The notes: generated by a model from the sequence alone, not told the origin. A DNA stretch of 64,000 nt from Cytophagales bacterium (GCA_004293815.1 RDZD01000011.1:62001-126000), one strand, 5' to 3'. Shown: positions 55,053 to 63,463, numbered from the stretch's first letter. A program made the numbers and translations.

Positions 55053-55673
55053 ATGAAAATATTTGTTGATCGTTGCATACTAAGTATTTACGAAAAAAAT
55101 GGGCCAAGTTCTTTTGGAAAAGAGCAATATGTGTTTTCAGAGAAAAAATTTTTAGAAATTTATAAAAAAGCCAAGTCTACACCTGCTCTTCAAGGTCAGG
55201 AAATTTTTTTTGAATCTCTTGATTATAAGGAAGCTGAGTCTATTCTTAAAAAAAACTTTCTCATCATCAAGGCCGCTGGTGGTATCATTGCGCGGGGCTC
55301 TAAGGTATTATTCATTTACCGACAAAAAACATGGGATTTACCCAAAGGTAAAATGGATGGAAAAGAAGACTCTCCCACAGCCGCTCTGCGCGAAGTGGAA
55401 GAAGAATGCGGTATAAAGCCTCAAATAGAGCAATTTATAGGTGAAACATGGCATGCTTACACATTGGGTAAAAGCCGCGATATTCTTAAGCAAACCTTTT
55501 GGTACGCCATGCAAGACCATAGTGACCTTCAAACGGTTCCACAATTAGAGGAAGGCATTGAAAAGGCTGAATGGTTTGAAAGTGAGTACATCAAAAATCA
55601 TATTTTGCCCAATACCTACCCATCCATACAAGCCATTTATAAAAAATATCTGGACGCTAATTTTCCTAAATAA
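55053..55673 (+). CDS. Nudix hydrolase
   Basis: A 206-residue protein with a complete Nudix box, GKMDGKEDSPTAALREVEEE followed by CGI (GX5EX7REVxEExGI). A beta strand before it contains VLFIYRQKTWDLPKG. The N-terminal 85 residues are not part of the core fold and may choose the substrate. It may clean up nucleotide-sugar or dinucleotide phosphates; the substrate is not predictable. gldD starts directly after its stop codon, so the two are translated from one message. Confidence 0.88.
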   Translation: MKIFVDRCILSIYEKNGPSSFGKEQYVFSEKKFLEIYKKAKSTPALQGQEIFFESLDYKEAESILKKNFLIIKAAGGIIARGSKVLFIYRQKTWDLPKGKMDGKEDSPTAALREVEEECGIKPQIEQFIGETWHAYTLGKSRDILKQTFWYAMQDHSDLQTVPQLEEGIEKAEWFESEYIKNHILPNTYPSIQAIYKKYLDANFPK

Positions 55674-56297
55674 ATGATTCTAAGATTAACTCGCGTTGGT
55701 CTAGGGCTACTTGCCTTGATGACATTAGCCGCTTGCAACACTAACACCTATGTACCCAAGCAACGCGGCTACTCTCGCATAGAACTTCCCGAAAAGGCTT
55801 ATAAAACTCTGCCCGATAGTTTTCCTTATACTTTTGAAACGTCACAATATGCTCGTTTGATGCCCGATACCTCACAAATCGCTGAGCAATATTGGGTACA
55901 ATTAGACTACTCGCCAACAGCTATGGCAAGCATTCATGTATCGTACAAGGCTATCAAAAACAAACAAGAACTTTTTGAAGACTATATCAACGATACCTAC
56001 AAGCTAGCAGCCAAACACAATATCAAAGCCTCTTCTATAGAACATGAGACGAAGAAAACACCCAAAGGTTATGGCCTTACGCTCTACAACATTGAGGGAG
56101 ATGTGCCCACCACCTTTCATATTGCCATTACCGACTCGGCCAAACATTATTTCCGCGCAGCACTTTATGTTCCCTCTTCGGTACTTAATGACTCTTTAGC
56201 TCCTGTCATTGAGTATGTAAAAGCCGACATGATGCGGATGATAGAAACCTTTGAGTTTAAAGACCAAGTAAAGACTCCTTACACAGGCAGAAAATAG
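55674..56297 (+). CDS. gldD: Gliding motility lipoprotein GldD
   Basis: A 207-residue lipoprotein with lipobox LAAC (Cys about 21). The start of the mature part NTYVPKQRGYSRIELPEK and the blocks FPYTFETSQYA, YWVQLDYSPT and FHIAITDSAKHYFRAALYV are those of GldD. GldD is needed for gliding and linked to the T9SS/Gld machinery in Flavobacterium; its exact role is unresolved. In many genomes gldD follows gldE and ssb; here it follows a Nudix gene with no gap between stop and ATG. It supports a gliding Bacteroidota host. Confidence 0.93.
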   Translation: MILRLTRVGLGLLALMTLAACNTNTYVPKQRGYSRIELPEKAYKTLPDSFPYTFETSQYARLMPDTSQIAEQYWVQLDYSPTAMASIHVSYKAIKNKQELFEDYINDTYKLAAKHNIKASSIEHETKKTPKGYGLTLYNIEGDVPTTFHIAITDSAKHYFRAALYVPSSVLNDSLAPVIEYVKADMMRMIETFEFKDQVKTPYTGRK

Positions 56298-56323
56298 GCT
56301 TTTTAAAAATACCACGCTTGGGA

Positions 56324-56354
56324 TTTGTTGTTGTCAAAAACTACCCTATTTTTG
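56324..56354 (+). promoter_or_regulatory. Putative ald promoter
   Basis: TTTG (56324-56327), a 19-bp spacer and TATTTTTG (56347-56354) are an exact fit to the Bacteroidota TTTG/TAnnTTTG promoter, 48 bp before the ald ATG. It is the best promoter match in the window. Confidence 0.6.
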
Positions 56355-56401
56355 CCTCATCAACCTCTTAACCTTTTTTTTATCCAAAAATAATTTGAAA
56401 C

Positions 56402-57514
56402 ATGATTATTGGTGTTCCTAAGGAAATAAAAAACAACGAAAACCGCGTTGCGCTTACGCCTGCGGGAGTTTCAGAACTTTGTTTGCACGGCCACAAGGTG
56501 TATGTGCAAACCAACGCTGGTTACAGTAGTGGCTTTACCGACACCGAATATGTACAGGCGGGCGCAGAAATGCTACCTACGGCTAGCGAGGTATATGGCG
56601 TTGCCGAAATGATTATCAAAGTAAAAGAACCTATTGCGGCAGAATACGGTCTTATTAGACAAAACCAATTGGTTTTCACCTATTTTCACTTTGCTTCTTC
56701 CGAAGAGCTAACCCACGCAATGCTCAAAACAGGTGCAATCTGTTTGGCCTACGAAACCGTGGAAAAAGCTGATCGTTCTCTGCCTCTGCTTGTACCGATG
56801 TCTGAAGTGGCGGGTCGGATGTCTATTCAACAAGGTGCAAAATACTTAGAGAAGCCTCAAAAAGGACGTGGTATTTTGCTTGGCGGTGTACCAGGCGTAA
56901 AGCCAGCCAATGTGTTGGTATTAGGTGGCGGTATAGTAGGCACACAAGCTGCTAAAATGGCTGCTGGTATGGGTGCTAATGTCACTATCATGGATGTGAG
57001 TTTGCCGCGCTTGCGCTACTTAGACGATGTGATGGCTGCTAACGTAACCACCATGATGTCAAACAGATACAACATCAAAGAAATTATCAAGCACAGTGAT
57101 TTGATTGTAGGTGGTGTCCTTATACCAGGTGCAAAAGCACCACACCTTATCACGCGAGATATGCTCAAAGATATGCGTCCAGGTACTGTTATGGTAGATG
57201 TGGCGGTGGATCAAGGCGGCTGTTTTGAAAGCACACGCCCCACCACGCACGAATCACCTATTTACATAGAACAAGATGTGGTACACTATGCCGTAACCAA
57301 CATGCCGGGTGCAGTACCATACACTTCCACTGTGGCTCTCACTAACGCTACACTGCCTTACGCGATACAACTAGCCAATAAAGGCTGGAAAAAAGCTTGT
57401 CAGGACAATATGGAGCTGCGTTTGGGTCTCAACGTGATTAACAATGAGATTGTATACAAGAGCGTGGGCGATGCCTTCGGATTGCCTAGCGTGAGCGTAG
57501 ACAAATACTTGTAA
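56402..57514 (+). CDS. ald: Alanine dehydrogenase
   Basis: A 370-residue NAD-dependent dehydrogenase that converts L-alanine to pyruvate and ammonia. The start MIIGVPKEIKNNENRVALTP and the Rossmann block VLVLGGGIVGTQAAKMAAGM are diagnostic, with the substrate-site region KEPIAAEYGLI (Lys near 73-74). The NMPGAVPYTSTVALTNATLP block is also typical of Ald. A promoter-like element lies upstream and a strong terminator downstream, so it is monocistronic. Confidence 0.96.
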   Translation: MIIGVPKEIKNNENRVALTPAGVSELCLHGHKVYVQTNAGYSSGFTDTEYVQAGAEMLPTASEVYGVAEMIIKVKEPIAAEYGLIRQNQLVFTYFHFASSEELTHAMLKTGAICLAYETVEKADRSLPLLVPMSEVAGRMSIQQGAKYLEKPQKGRGILLGGVPGVKPANVLVLGGGIVGTQAAKMAAGMGANVTIMDVSLPRLRYLDDVMAANVTTMMSNRYNIKEIIKHSDLIVGGVLIPGAKAPHLITRDMLKDMRPGTVMVDVAVDQGGCFESTRPTTHESPIYIEQDVVHYAVTNMPGAVPYTSTVALTNATLPYAIQLANKGWKKACQDNMELRLGLNVINNEIVYKSVGDAFGLPSVSVDKYL

Positions 57515-57533
57515 CCCAAAGTTGTTTTGAATT

Positions 57534-57574
57534 AAACGACACTGTTCTTATTGAGGAGCAGTGTCGTTTTTATT
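57534..57574 (+). terminator. Terminator after ald
   Basis: AAACGACACTG pairs with CAGTGTCGTTT around a 14-nt loop, followed by a T-rich run, 19 bp after the ald stop. Confidence 0.9.
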
Positions 57575-57785
57575 TGGTTAATCTATTGTCAGTTAACTGC
57601 GCAGTAATCAAACGGTTGCTTTTTGGAACTACCGCTTCCTTATTCGGCCTTCAAAAAAGTAGAACCGTTATAAATGACAGATTTCTAAAAATAGATTTCT
57701 TACAAAATTTTACAGTCTCGAGTTTGCAAACACCAGTTAATCAGAAAGAAAGCTTTCTGATATATCGAGAGTTTTCTTTTGAAAA

Positions 57786-59324
57786 TTATACAGCCACTTT
57801 GAGGTGTAAGAGAGCTGCTTGAATCCTGCTTGCAGCTTCGTCCGCGCCCAAAAGCATGATAATATCCATCAAATCAGGCCCTGCAGCGCGTCCAGTAAGG
57901 GCTAGACGCAACGCTGGCATAATTTTTCCGATTTTAATCTGCATTTGCTCTGTACGGTCATGCAACAATTGCTTGGCTTTTTCGGCATCGATACTACCAC
58001 TATGGGCAGATAAGTCTTTTGCATATTCTGCCAGTACACTCGCCGCTTCACTGCTCCATTTGGCAGCCGCTTTTTCGTCATAGTCCTTGGGTGAGAAGAA
58101 CAAATATTGAGCTTCTGACCAAATATCAGACAAGAAAACAGCGCGTTCCTTCATCAAACGCACAATTTTTTGTGCTTTTTCCACAGAGCACTCTACTTTA
58201 TGCTTACTCAGTTCGCCAAGCAAATAGGTGGCTAACTCAGCTTCATCTTTATGCTTGAGATATTGCTGATTGTACCAGCGAGCTTTGTCAATGTCAAATT
58301 TGATACCTGCTTTATTGATTCGTTCTATGCTGAATGCCTCAATGAGTTCCTGCATAGAAAAAATTTCTTGGGTGGTTCCTGGATTCCAGCCTAACAAAGC
58401 CAAAAAATTAATAAAAGCATCTGGAAAATAACCTGCTTCTTTGTAACCGCTTGCATTATCTTCAGGCTTGAAAGGATCTTGCCAATTGAGAGGGAAAACA
58501 GGAAAGCCAAGTCTGTCACCGTCGCGTTTGCTAAGCTTGCCGTTTCCGTCTGGCTTGAGCAATAAAGGTAAGTGGGCAAATTGAGGCATTTGAGCCTCCC
58601 AGCCCAAATATTTATACAACAACACGTGCAAGGGAGCAGATGGCAACCACTCTTCGCCCCTAATCACATGTGTAATTTTCATCAAATAATCGTCCACAAC
58701 ATTGGCCAAGTGGTAAGTAGGCATGCCGTCAGACTTCAATAGCACTTTATCATCAAGCGTAGAAGTATGTACCACAACCCAGCCACGAACCAAGTCGTTG
58801 AGACGTACCTCATCTTTGCGAGGCATTTTTACACGAATAACATAAGGAGCACCACTAGCCAGACGTTCTTTGACTTCTTCCTCTGGCAGCGTGAGGGAGT
58901 TTTTCATTTGCATGCGCGTAACGGCATTGTATTGAGGCGAAGCTACTCGAGCAGCTTTGAGCCTTTCGCGCATCTCCTCTAGTTCTTGCTCGGTGTCGAA
59001 GGCATAATAAGCATTGCCCTCTTCAATCATGCGGTAGGCGTATTGCGCATACATGGCCTTGCGCTCAGACTGCCTGTAGGGAGCACAAGGGCCGCCCACA
59101 GCAGGGCTCTCGTCAGCTATAATACCACACCAAGCCAAAGCTTTTAGAATGTACTCTTCGGCACCAGGCACGAAACGGGTTTGATCCGTATCTTCAATTC
59201 GGATTAAAAACTGGCCATGATGCTTTTTGGCAAAGAGGTAGTTGAAAAGAGCCGTACGCACACCTCCAATGTGTAACGCACCAGTAGGGCTAGGCGCAAA
59301 TCGAACTCTAACCGTTTTTTCCAT
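57786..59324 (-). CDS. gltX: Glutamyl-tRNA synthetase
   Basis: A 512-residue class I synthetase that charges tRNA-Glu. The HIGH motif appears as FAPSPTGALHIGGVRTALFN and the KMSKS motif as GKLSKRDGDRLG. The Rossmann insertion and C-terminal anticodon-binding region have normal length. It may also charge tRNA-Gln if the organism uses the amidotransferase route, which cannot be decided here. A TACTTTTG -7 box lies just upstream (minus strand). Confidence 0.97.
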   Translation of the reverse strand: MEKTVRVRFAPSPTGALHIGGVRTALFNYLFAKKHHGQFLIRIEDTDQTRFVPGAEEYILKALAWCGIIADESPAVGGPCAPYRQSERKAMYAQYAYRMIEEGNAYYAFDTEQELEEMRERLKAARVASPQYNAVTRMQMKNSLTLPEEEVKERLASGAPYVIRVKMPRKDEVRLNDLVRGWVVVHTSTLDDKVLLKSDGMPTYHLANVVDDYLMKITHVIRGEEWLPSAPLHVLLYKYLGWEAQMPQFAHLPLLLKPDGNGKLSKRDGDRLGFPVFPLNWQDPFKPEDNASGYKEAGYFPDAFINFLALLGWNPGTTQEIFSMQELIEAFSIERINKAGIKFDIDKARWYNQQYLKHKDEAELATYLLGELSKHKVECSVEKAQKIVRLMKERAVFLSDIWSEAQYLFFSPKDYDEKAAAKWSSEAASVLAEYAKDLSAHSGSIDAEKAKQLLHDRTEQMQIKIGKIMPALRLALTGRAAGPDLMDIIMLLGADEAASRIQAALLHLKVAV

Positions 59325-59347
59325 GTATGTTGTTTATTTTTGTACCG

Positions 59348-59355
59348 CAAAAGTA
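59348..59355 (-). promoter_or_regulatory. Possible -7 element of the gltX promoter
   Basis: The complement reads TACTTTTG, matching TAnnTTTG, 24 bp before the gltX ATG. The expected -33 position is T-rich on the minus strand but not a clear TTTG. Confidence 0.4.
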
Positions 59356-59416
59356 CAATTTTTTTGGCAAACTATAAAAAAAGAATGGGATTATCTCCAC
59401 AAAGAGCCGTTTAAGG

Positions 59417-59965
59417 CTATCCATTTTCTAACATTTTGAAAAGTTCAGTCACGGTAATTTCTTTTTTGATGAGCCTGCGTAACGGCATGTCATAGATAGA
59501 AGGAAGCCTTAACATGAGGTTGAAATAGTCGCGTAAGGTGCTCACATCTAGGCCATTTTTTGCAGAGACCATGTGCACATAACGAAAGTTAATGTACCAA
59601 AAACCATCGTCTTGTGGAATAAGACTGAAATATCCAAAAGGCAATGCATTGTTGAGATAAGGCAACACCCGCGCAATAAGTGCTTCATCCTGAGGCATTA
59701 GACCAGAGGGAAGTTGCAAAAATAATTGAAGCAAAAGACCATCATCAGAAAGATGTGTTTCGGGAAAGAAAATAGCCGTAAGCGAATAAGGTTCAGGGTT
59801 TTCGTCAGCGTAGTAGTGGCTCATCAAAACAAAAAATGGCACTTCATCGCTTGGTTCAATAATTTTGACATCTTCTATATTAGCTTCTTCCAGCATTTTG
59901 GCTATAGCCAACATGGTGTGGCGTTGATGTGCCAAAAATGCTTCGGCTGTTATGGCATTGCGCAT
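59417..59965 (-). CDS. YbjN-like protein of unknown function
   Basis: A 182-residue soluble protein that I do not firmly recognise. The order of a helix, a beta sheet with EVPFFVLMSHYY, LTAIFFPETHLS and LLLQLFLQLPSG, and then LPFGYFSLIPQDDGFWYINF resembles the YbjN/type III secretion chaperone-like fold. No catalytic motif is seen. It lies between gltX and the proline dehydrogenase gene on the same strand, about 80 bp from the latter. Confidence 0.55.
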   Translation of the reverse strand: MRNAITAEAFLAHQRHTMLAIAKMLEEANIEDVKIIEPSDEVPFFVLMSHYYADENPEPYSLTAIFFPETHLSDDGLLLQLFLQLPSGLMPQDEALIARVLPYLNNALPFGYFSLIPQDDGFWYINFRYVHMVSAKNGLDVSTLRDYFNLMLRLPSIYDMPLRRLIKKEITVTELFKMLENG

Positions 59966-60046
59966 AGGGTGGTATGGGTGTTGTAATGAGGTTGCAAAGT
60001 TATGATTTTAATTATATCAGGCCAAATGTTGACATAAATCTGTATT

Positions 60047-61258
60047 CTAGTACTTTTTTGCGTTTTTCCGTGCCTCTGATCGGCGTTTCATCTCGCGTTG
60101 AATGAGCGCAAACTCCCTGCTGGTTTGACCAGCCATGGCTGTATTTTCGGCAGCTCGTCTAAAAAGATAAGGCATAACAGCTTTTATAGGCCCGTAAGGC
60201 ACATATTTGGCCACATTATAGCCCTTTTTGGACAAACAATATGATAAATTATCGCTCATACCAAAAAGCTGAGCAAAGTAAATATGAGGGTGATTTCGCG
60301 AGATGTTCTGCTCATACATGAGGCGTGCCAAGAGGAGCGAGCTGGCTTCATTATGTGTCCCCGCGCAAATGGCTACATGCTCTATATTTTGGACGGATAA
60401 TTTGACTGCTTCATCAAAGTCGTAATCTGAGGCTTGTTTGTTAGGCTGTATAGGGTCTGCATAGCCTTTTTCGCTGGCACGAGCACGCTCGCGTTCCATG
60501 TAGGCACCACGAACTAACTTAGCACCAAGTATATATTCGCGATTTTTAGCGTCTTGAATAGCTGCCTGGAACTTAGGCAAGCTATTTCTACAATACATTT
60601 GATAAGTGTTATAAACAATGCAATTATTTTTGTTATAACGGAACATCATCATGTCGGCTATCTGGTCAATGGCAGGCTGTATCCATGTTTCTTCCGCATC
60701 AATAAAAACTCTAACATTGGCCTCAAAAGAGGCTTTACAGATGTTATCAGCACGTTTTATGACACGTCCCCAAGCTTCGTTTTGTTCTGTAGTAAGTCCC
60801 TTTTGTGCACTAACCGCCTCTAGTAAATCAAAATTACCAATGCCTGTTACCTTGAATACACAAAAAGGAATGGTCTGGCTATTTTTAGCTCTGCTGACGG
60901 TTCTTAAAATTTCTTTTTCTGTTTCGTCAAAACCTTTTTCGCTTTTTTCACCCTCTACCGAATAATCCAAGATAGTTCCTACATTGAACTGGCTCAGCTT
61001 TTTGATAGTCTTCTCGCAATCCTCTACGTTTTCGCCGCCGCAAAAGTGTTCAAAAACAGTGTTTTTGACCATAGTTTTGACAGGAAAGTTAATCTTAAAG
61101 GCAAATTTGAGCAAAGATGTTCCTACTTCTACCAAGCTGCTGTTGTTCATGGTAGCAAAAAGCACATACATCTTGTTCAGTTCAGCATCTGAACGTGCCG
61201 AAAAGGTAGTAGCAAGGTCGTCAAAAGAGAGGTCAAAACTAGGCTGGGTGGTTTGCAT
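60047..61258 (-). CDS. Proline dehydrogenase
   Basis: A 403-residue FAD enzyme (PRODH barrel) that oxidises proline to pyrroline-5-carboxylate. Diagnostic parts are RVFIDAEETWIQPAIDQIAD, AKLVRGAYMERERARASEKG and the C-terminal YVPYGPIKAVMPYLFRRAAE. It is the single-domain form; the P5C dehydrogenase partner is not in the window. Many Bacteroidota have it as a separate gene of this length. The ATG is at 61258. Confidence 0.92.
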   Translation of the reverse strand: MQTTQPSFDLSFDDLATTFSARSDAELNKMYVLFATMNNSSLVEVGTSLLKFAFKINFPVKTMVKNTVFEHFCGGENVEDCEKTIKKLSQFNVGTILDYSVEGEKSEKGFDETEKEILRTVSRAKNSQTIPFCVFKVTGIGNFDLLEAVSAQKGLTTEQNEAWGRVIKRADNICKASFEANVRVFIDAEETWIQPAIDQIADMMMFRYNKNNCIVYNTYQMYCRNSLPKFQAAIQDAKNREYILGAKLVRGAYMERERARASEKGYADPIQPNKQASDYDFDEAVKLSVQNIEHVAICAGTHNEASSLLLARLMYEQNISRNHPHIYFAQLFGMSDNLSYCLSKKGYNVAKYVPYGPIKAVMPYLFRRAAENTAMAGQTSREFALIQREMKRRSEARKNAKKY

Positions 61259-61395
61259 GGTCTAGATATTCGCAGAAAAGCTTTTTAAAGAAAATATTCT
61301 GCTACAAAATTACACCAAAAACTAAAAAAGCACGATTGGAAGGGCTATAATTTTTTTACAGCTTACGCATGAAGCTTCACATCAGTGTTGGCAGC

Positions 61396-62055
61396 TTACT
61401 CGCCCTGTGATGCCATGTTTAGCCATTTATTGAAAGGCAGCATCAAGCGCGCACCCTCCAGTACGATATCTTTGAGCTTTTCTGGAGCTAAATCGTTGTC
61501 CGACAACGGGTGTGTAACTGTCCAGCTTTTAAGTTTGAGAAGCTCTGCTTGCGGATGAGTCTTATCATAGCCCCTTGGCATAGTACTAGATTTGATTTCT
61601 GAATCAAGTTCGCCATAGTATTTTTTAAACGCCTTGTCTTCTATAATTTTCAATAGGCTTTCTGAGTTATAGTCCACCTCTTCCCTTACTTTTTTGAGCA
61701 TCGCCGATTCTGGCATGTAAAGCCCTCCTGCAAAAAACGATTTGGTAGGCTCTATGTGCAAATAATAACAGGGCAAAACACTTTTGCGGCCACCTTCTGC
61801 CCATACCGCGCCAAAGTGTGTTTTATAGGGGCTTTTGTCCTTGCTAAAGCGCACATCGCGATGCAAACGAAAAATGCAATCTTTAGGCGTTAGAGCAGCC
61901 AAACTCGGGTCTATGCGCACAAGTTCAGGCAGCAACTCTGCGACAAACTTTTCAAAAGATTTTTTTTCAGCTTCATAGCTTTTCTTATTGGCTTCCATCC
62001 ATTCTCTGGTGTTGTTATGAGCCAAATCACTTAAAAAAGTCAAAAGAGATTTCAT
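61396..62055 (-). CDS. DUF2461 family protein
   Basis: A 219-residue protein of the DUF2461/TIGR02453 family. The start FLSDLAHNNTREWMEANKK and the blocks FRLHRDVRFSKDKSPYKTHF and YYLHIEPTKSFFAGGLYMP are the family signature. It is soluble, without a signal peptide. The role is unknown. It borders the accessory region at the end of the window. Confidence 0.9.
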   Translation of the reverse strand: MKSLLTFLSDLAHNNTREWMEANKKSYEAEKKSFEKFVAELLPELVRIDPSLAALTPKDCIFRLHRDVRFSKDKSPYKTHFGAVWAEGGRKSVLPCYYLHIEPTKSFFAGGLYMPESAMLKKVREEVDYNSESLLKIIEDKAFKKYYGELDSEIKSSTMPRGYDKTHPQAELLKLKSWTVTHPLSDNDLAPEKLKDIVLEGARLMLPFNKWLNMASQGE

Positions 62056-62504
62056 GTGGGACTTGTTTAGTTGAATATTGTTCTTAAATTAATTGCCACT
62101 AAGTGGAATAAAATATACGAAAAAACTAATCCTTACCTCACGGGTTAAGACTGTGATAACTAATTGGATTATTTCAATATCTGGCATCTATGAAGATGAT
62201 ACGGCGAATATACGGCGATGATACGGCAAATGTATAAGAATGATACGAATATATTTATATCATTTATTCAATAAAAAGTAACGAATCCTTGAAACAACAC
62301 TCTCTCAAAAAAGCAAATTGTTAATTATCCAAAATTGAGAATAAAATCTAAAAGAAAGAAGTTCTTTGACATCTAAAAAAATCAAAAATTAGTAAAAAGC
62401 TCGATTTTTTACTAGTTTTGAGTAAAAAAAACTCGCAGTGTTAAATTTAAGCACTGCTTGAGAAAAGACCTGTTTCTGTTTCCAAACAAAAAAAATCTTC
62501 CTAA
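62056..62504. other. Intergenic region upstream of the toxin cassettes, with 22-bp repeats
   Basis: About 450 bp of AT-rich DNA before the first repeat-linked frame. It holds three ATGATACG boxes spaced exactly 22 bp apart (62196, 62218, 62240). The first cassette repeat begins at 62479. No gene was identified here. Confidence 0.6.
62196..62261. repeat. Three iteron-like 22-bp repeats
   Basis: ATGATACG occurs at 62196, 62218 and 62240, exactly 22 bp apart, and the first two units share ATGATACGGC plus several later bases (15 of 22 identical). This is two helical turns, as expected for a row of protein-binding sites. It could be a regulator array or an old replication iteron; no replication gene is near. 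Confidence 0.55.
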
Positions 62505-62672
62505 CTTGCATTTGAAAGCAAAGGCTTTCGGACGTTCTTTGATTTGCGCTGGCAGAATTTTTCTGGTAGGTGTCACATAATCAAAGCAGTTTTCAAAGCT
62601 CTCTCTAAAGCAAAAAAGAAGCCAAAGAAGAAGCCTGAGCCACCCAAAAAAGTTGAAGCTGCTAAGGGGGTA
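62479..62672 (+). repeat. Cassette direct repeat, copy 1
   Basis: About 194 bp identical to 63464-63657 except for three bases (62567, 62605, 62660), with no gaps. It starts in non-coding DNA, contains the small hairpin GAAAGC-AAAG-GCTTTC, and ends inside an open frame after VEAAKGV. It is the shared sequence at which two different C-terminal tails are joined. Confidence 0.9.
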
Positions 62673-62918
62673 GGTAGAATACAAGCAGGTTCATTAAAGG
62701 AGTTTAAATCACTTGTACAAAATTTATCAAAATATGGTTCAGAGATAAATCAAGCCGAGTTACAACAATTAGAAAAACTTGCAGAAAAGTTTGGAGGTAA
62801 ATTAAGGTATGACTTAAATCCGGTTAAAGGCAAAGTGTTAAAACCTCATGTACAAGTGGAAGGTTTGGGTACAAGTGTTGAAGGACGAAAAATTTGGCTT
62901 GGTCAAGGAGTAAAATAA
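62544..62918 (+). CDS. Orphan polymorphic-toxin C-terminal fragment
   Basis: A 124-codon frame from a TTG; the frame is open from 62505 after a TAA at 62502. The first 43 residues come from the direct repeat, with a Lys/Pro linker (KAKKKPKKKPEPPKKVEAA). Residues after VEAAKGV are unique: a helical part (LKEFKSLVQNLSKYGSEINQ) and then LRYDLNPVKGKVLKPHVQVEG with GRKIWLGQG. The PHVQVEGLG-type end resembles short toxin tails of Rhs/YD-repeat proteins. There is no signal peptide or delivery domain, so it is probably a silent store to be recombined into a full-length parent. A likely immunity gene starts 7 bp downstream. Confidence 0.6.
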   Translation: MRWQNFSGRCHIIKAVFKALSKAKKKPKKKPEPPKKVEAAKGVGRIQAGSLKEFKSLVQNLSKYGSEINQAELQQLEKLAEKFGGKLRYDLNPVKGKVLKPHVQVEGLGTSVEGRKIWLGQGVK

Positions 62919-62925
62919 TTTAGAT

Positions 62926-63345
62926 ATGGATAATTTATATATACAGTTGATATTTTCATTTTTTCGCCTAGTTGGTACTAAAAGCGAATTAAGGGTATTT
63001 AATGTTTCAATTCTTGATAAATTATCTACAAGTGCAAAGCTTAGTGGCTCTGTATTATGGGACGATGATTTAATTGATGATGTACCACAAGATTATATTT
63101 GGTATATACCTTCAGATAATCGTTTTTTATATGATACAGTTTTGCTAATAAATTTTATTATTGAACATAGATTGATAGATGGTGATAGAATAACTATAAC
63201 CGAAGATGAGTTGAAAAAGAAAATAATAATTGAAAATAATTGGAATGAAAATAAATTTGTAAATGCATTAGAATATTTAATTAAATTGGACATTCGGATG
63301 GTGGATAATGGAGAAGAAACTGCTTCATTTTATGTGCATTTTTGA
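62926..63345 (+). CDS. Putative immunity protein
   Basis: A 139-residue soluble, acidic protein with no known family that I recognise. It begins DNLYIQLIFSFFRLVGTK and later has DDDLIDDVPQDYIWYIPSD. It starts 7 bp after the orphan toxin tail, ends just before the next cassette, and is far richer in A and T than the genes upstream of 62 kb, which suggests transfer. These are the usual features of an immunity gene that protects against the adjacent toxin. Direct evidence is lacking. Confidence 0.5.
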   Translation: MDNLYIQLIFSFFRLVGTKSELRVFNVSILDKLSTSAKLSGSVLWDDDLIDDVPQDYIWYIPSDNRFLYDTVLLINFIIEHRLIDGDRITITEDELKKKIIIENNWNENKFVNALEYLIKLDIRMVDNGEETASFYVHF

Positions 63346-63356
63346 GTGGGTATGTA

Positions 63357-63374
63357 AGAAGCCGCTAAGGGGTA
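63357..63374 (+). repeat. Trace of the cassette repeat end (scar)
   Basis: GAAGCCGCTAAGGGGTA at 63358-63374 matches the 3' end of the direct repeat (GAAGCCGCTAAGGGGGTA in copy 2), with one G missing. It lies 12 bp after the putative immunity gene, outside any full copy. It looks like the left-over join of an earlier cassette. Confidence 0.5.
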
Positions 63375-63463
63375 TCTAACCTAACAAAATTTCAATTTTC
63401 GTGTTTTTTCGCCTTCCTTGGTGTCTTCACCCCATAAGGGCAAAGAAAAATTTTCTCTCATCT

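Noticed and set aside
57740-57761. ATCAGAAAG/CTTTCTGAT inverted repeat as gltX terminator
   Set aside because: No T tract follows on the minus strand; kept only as a short inverted repeat of unknown meaning.
57574-57822. 82-codon plus-strand frame
   Set aside because: It begins at a TTG just after the ald terminator and runs into the end of gltX on the other strand.
62196-62261. Plasmid-type replication origin
   Set aside because: The 22-bp spacing recalls iterons, but no replication initiator gene is near and the region looks chromosomal.
62412-62684. Minus-strand frames within both cassette repeats
   Set aside because: They mirror the Lys/Pro linker as Leu/Phe-rich sequence; the synonymous changes favour the plus-strand frame.
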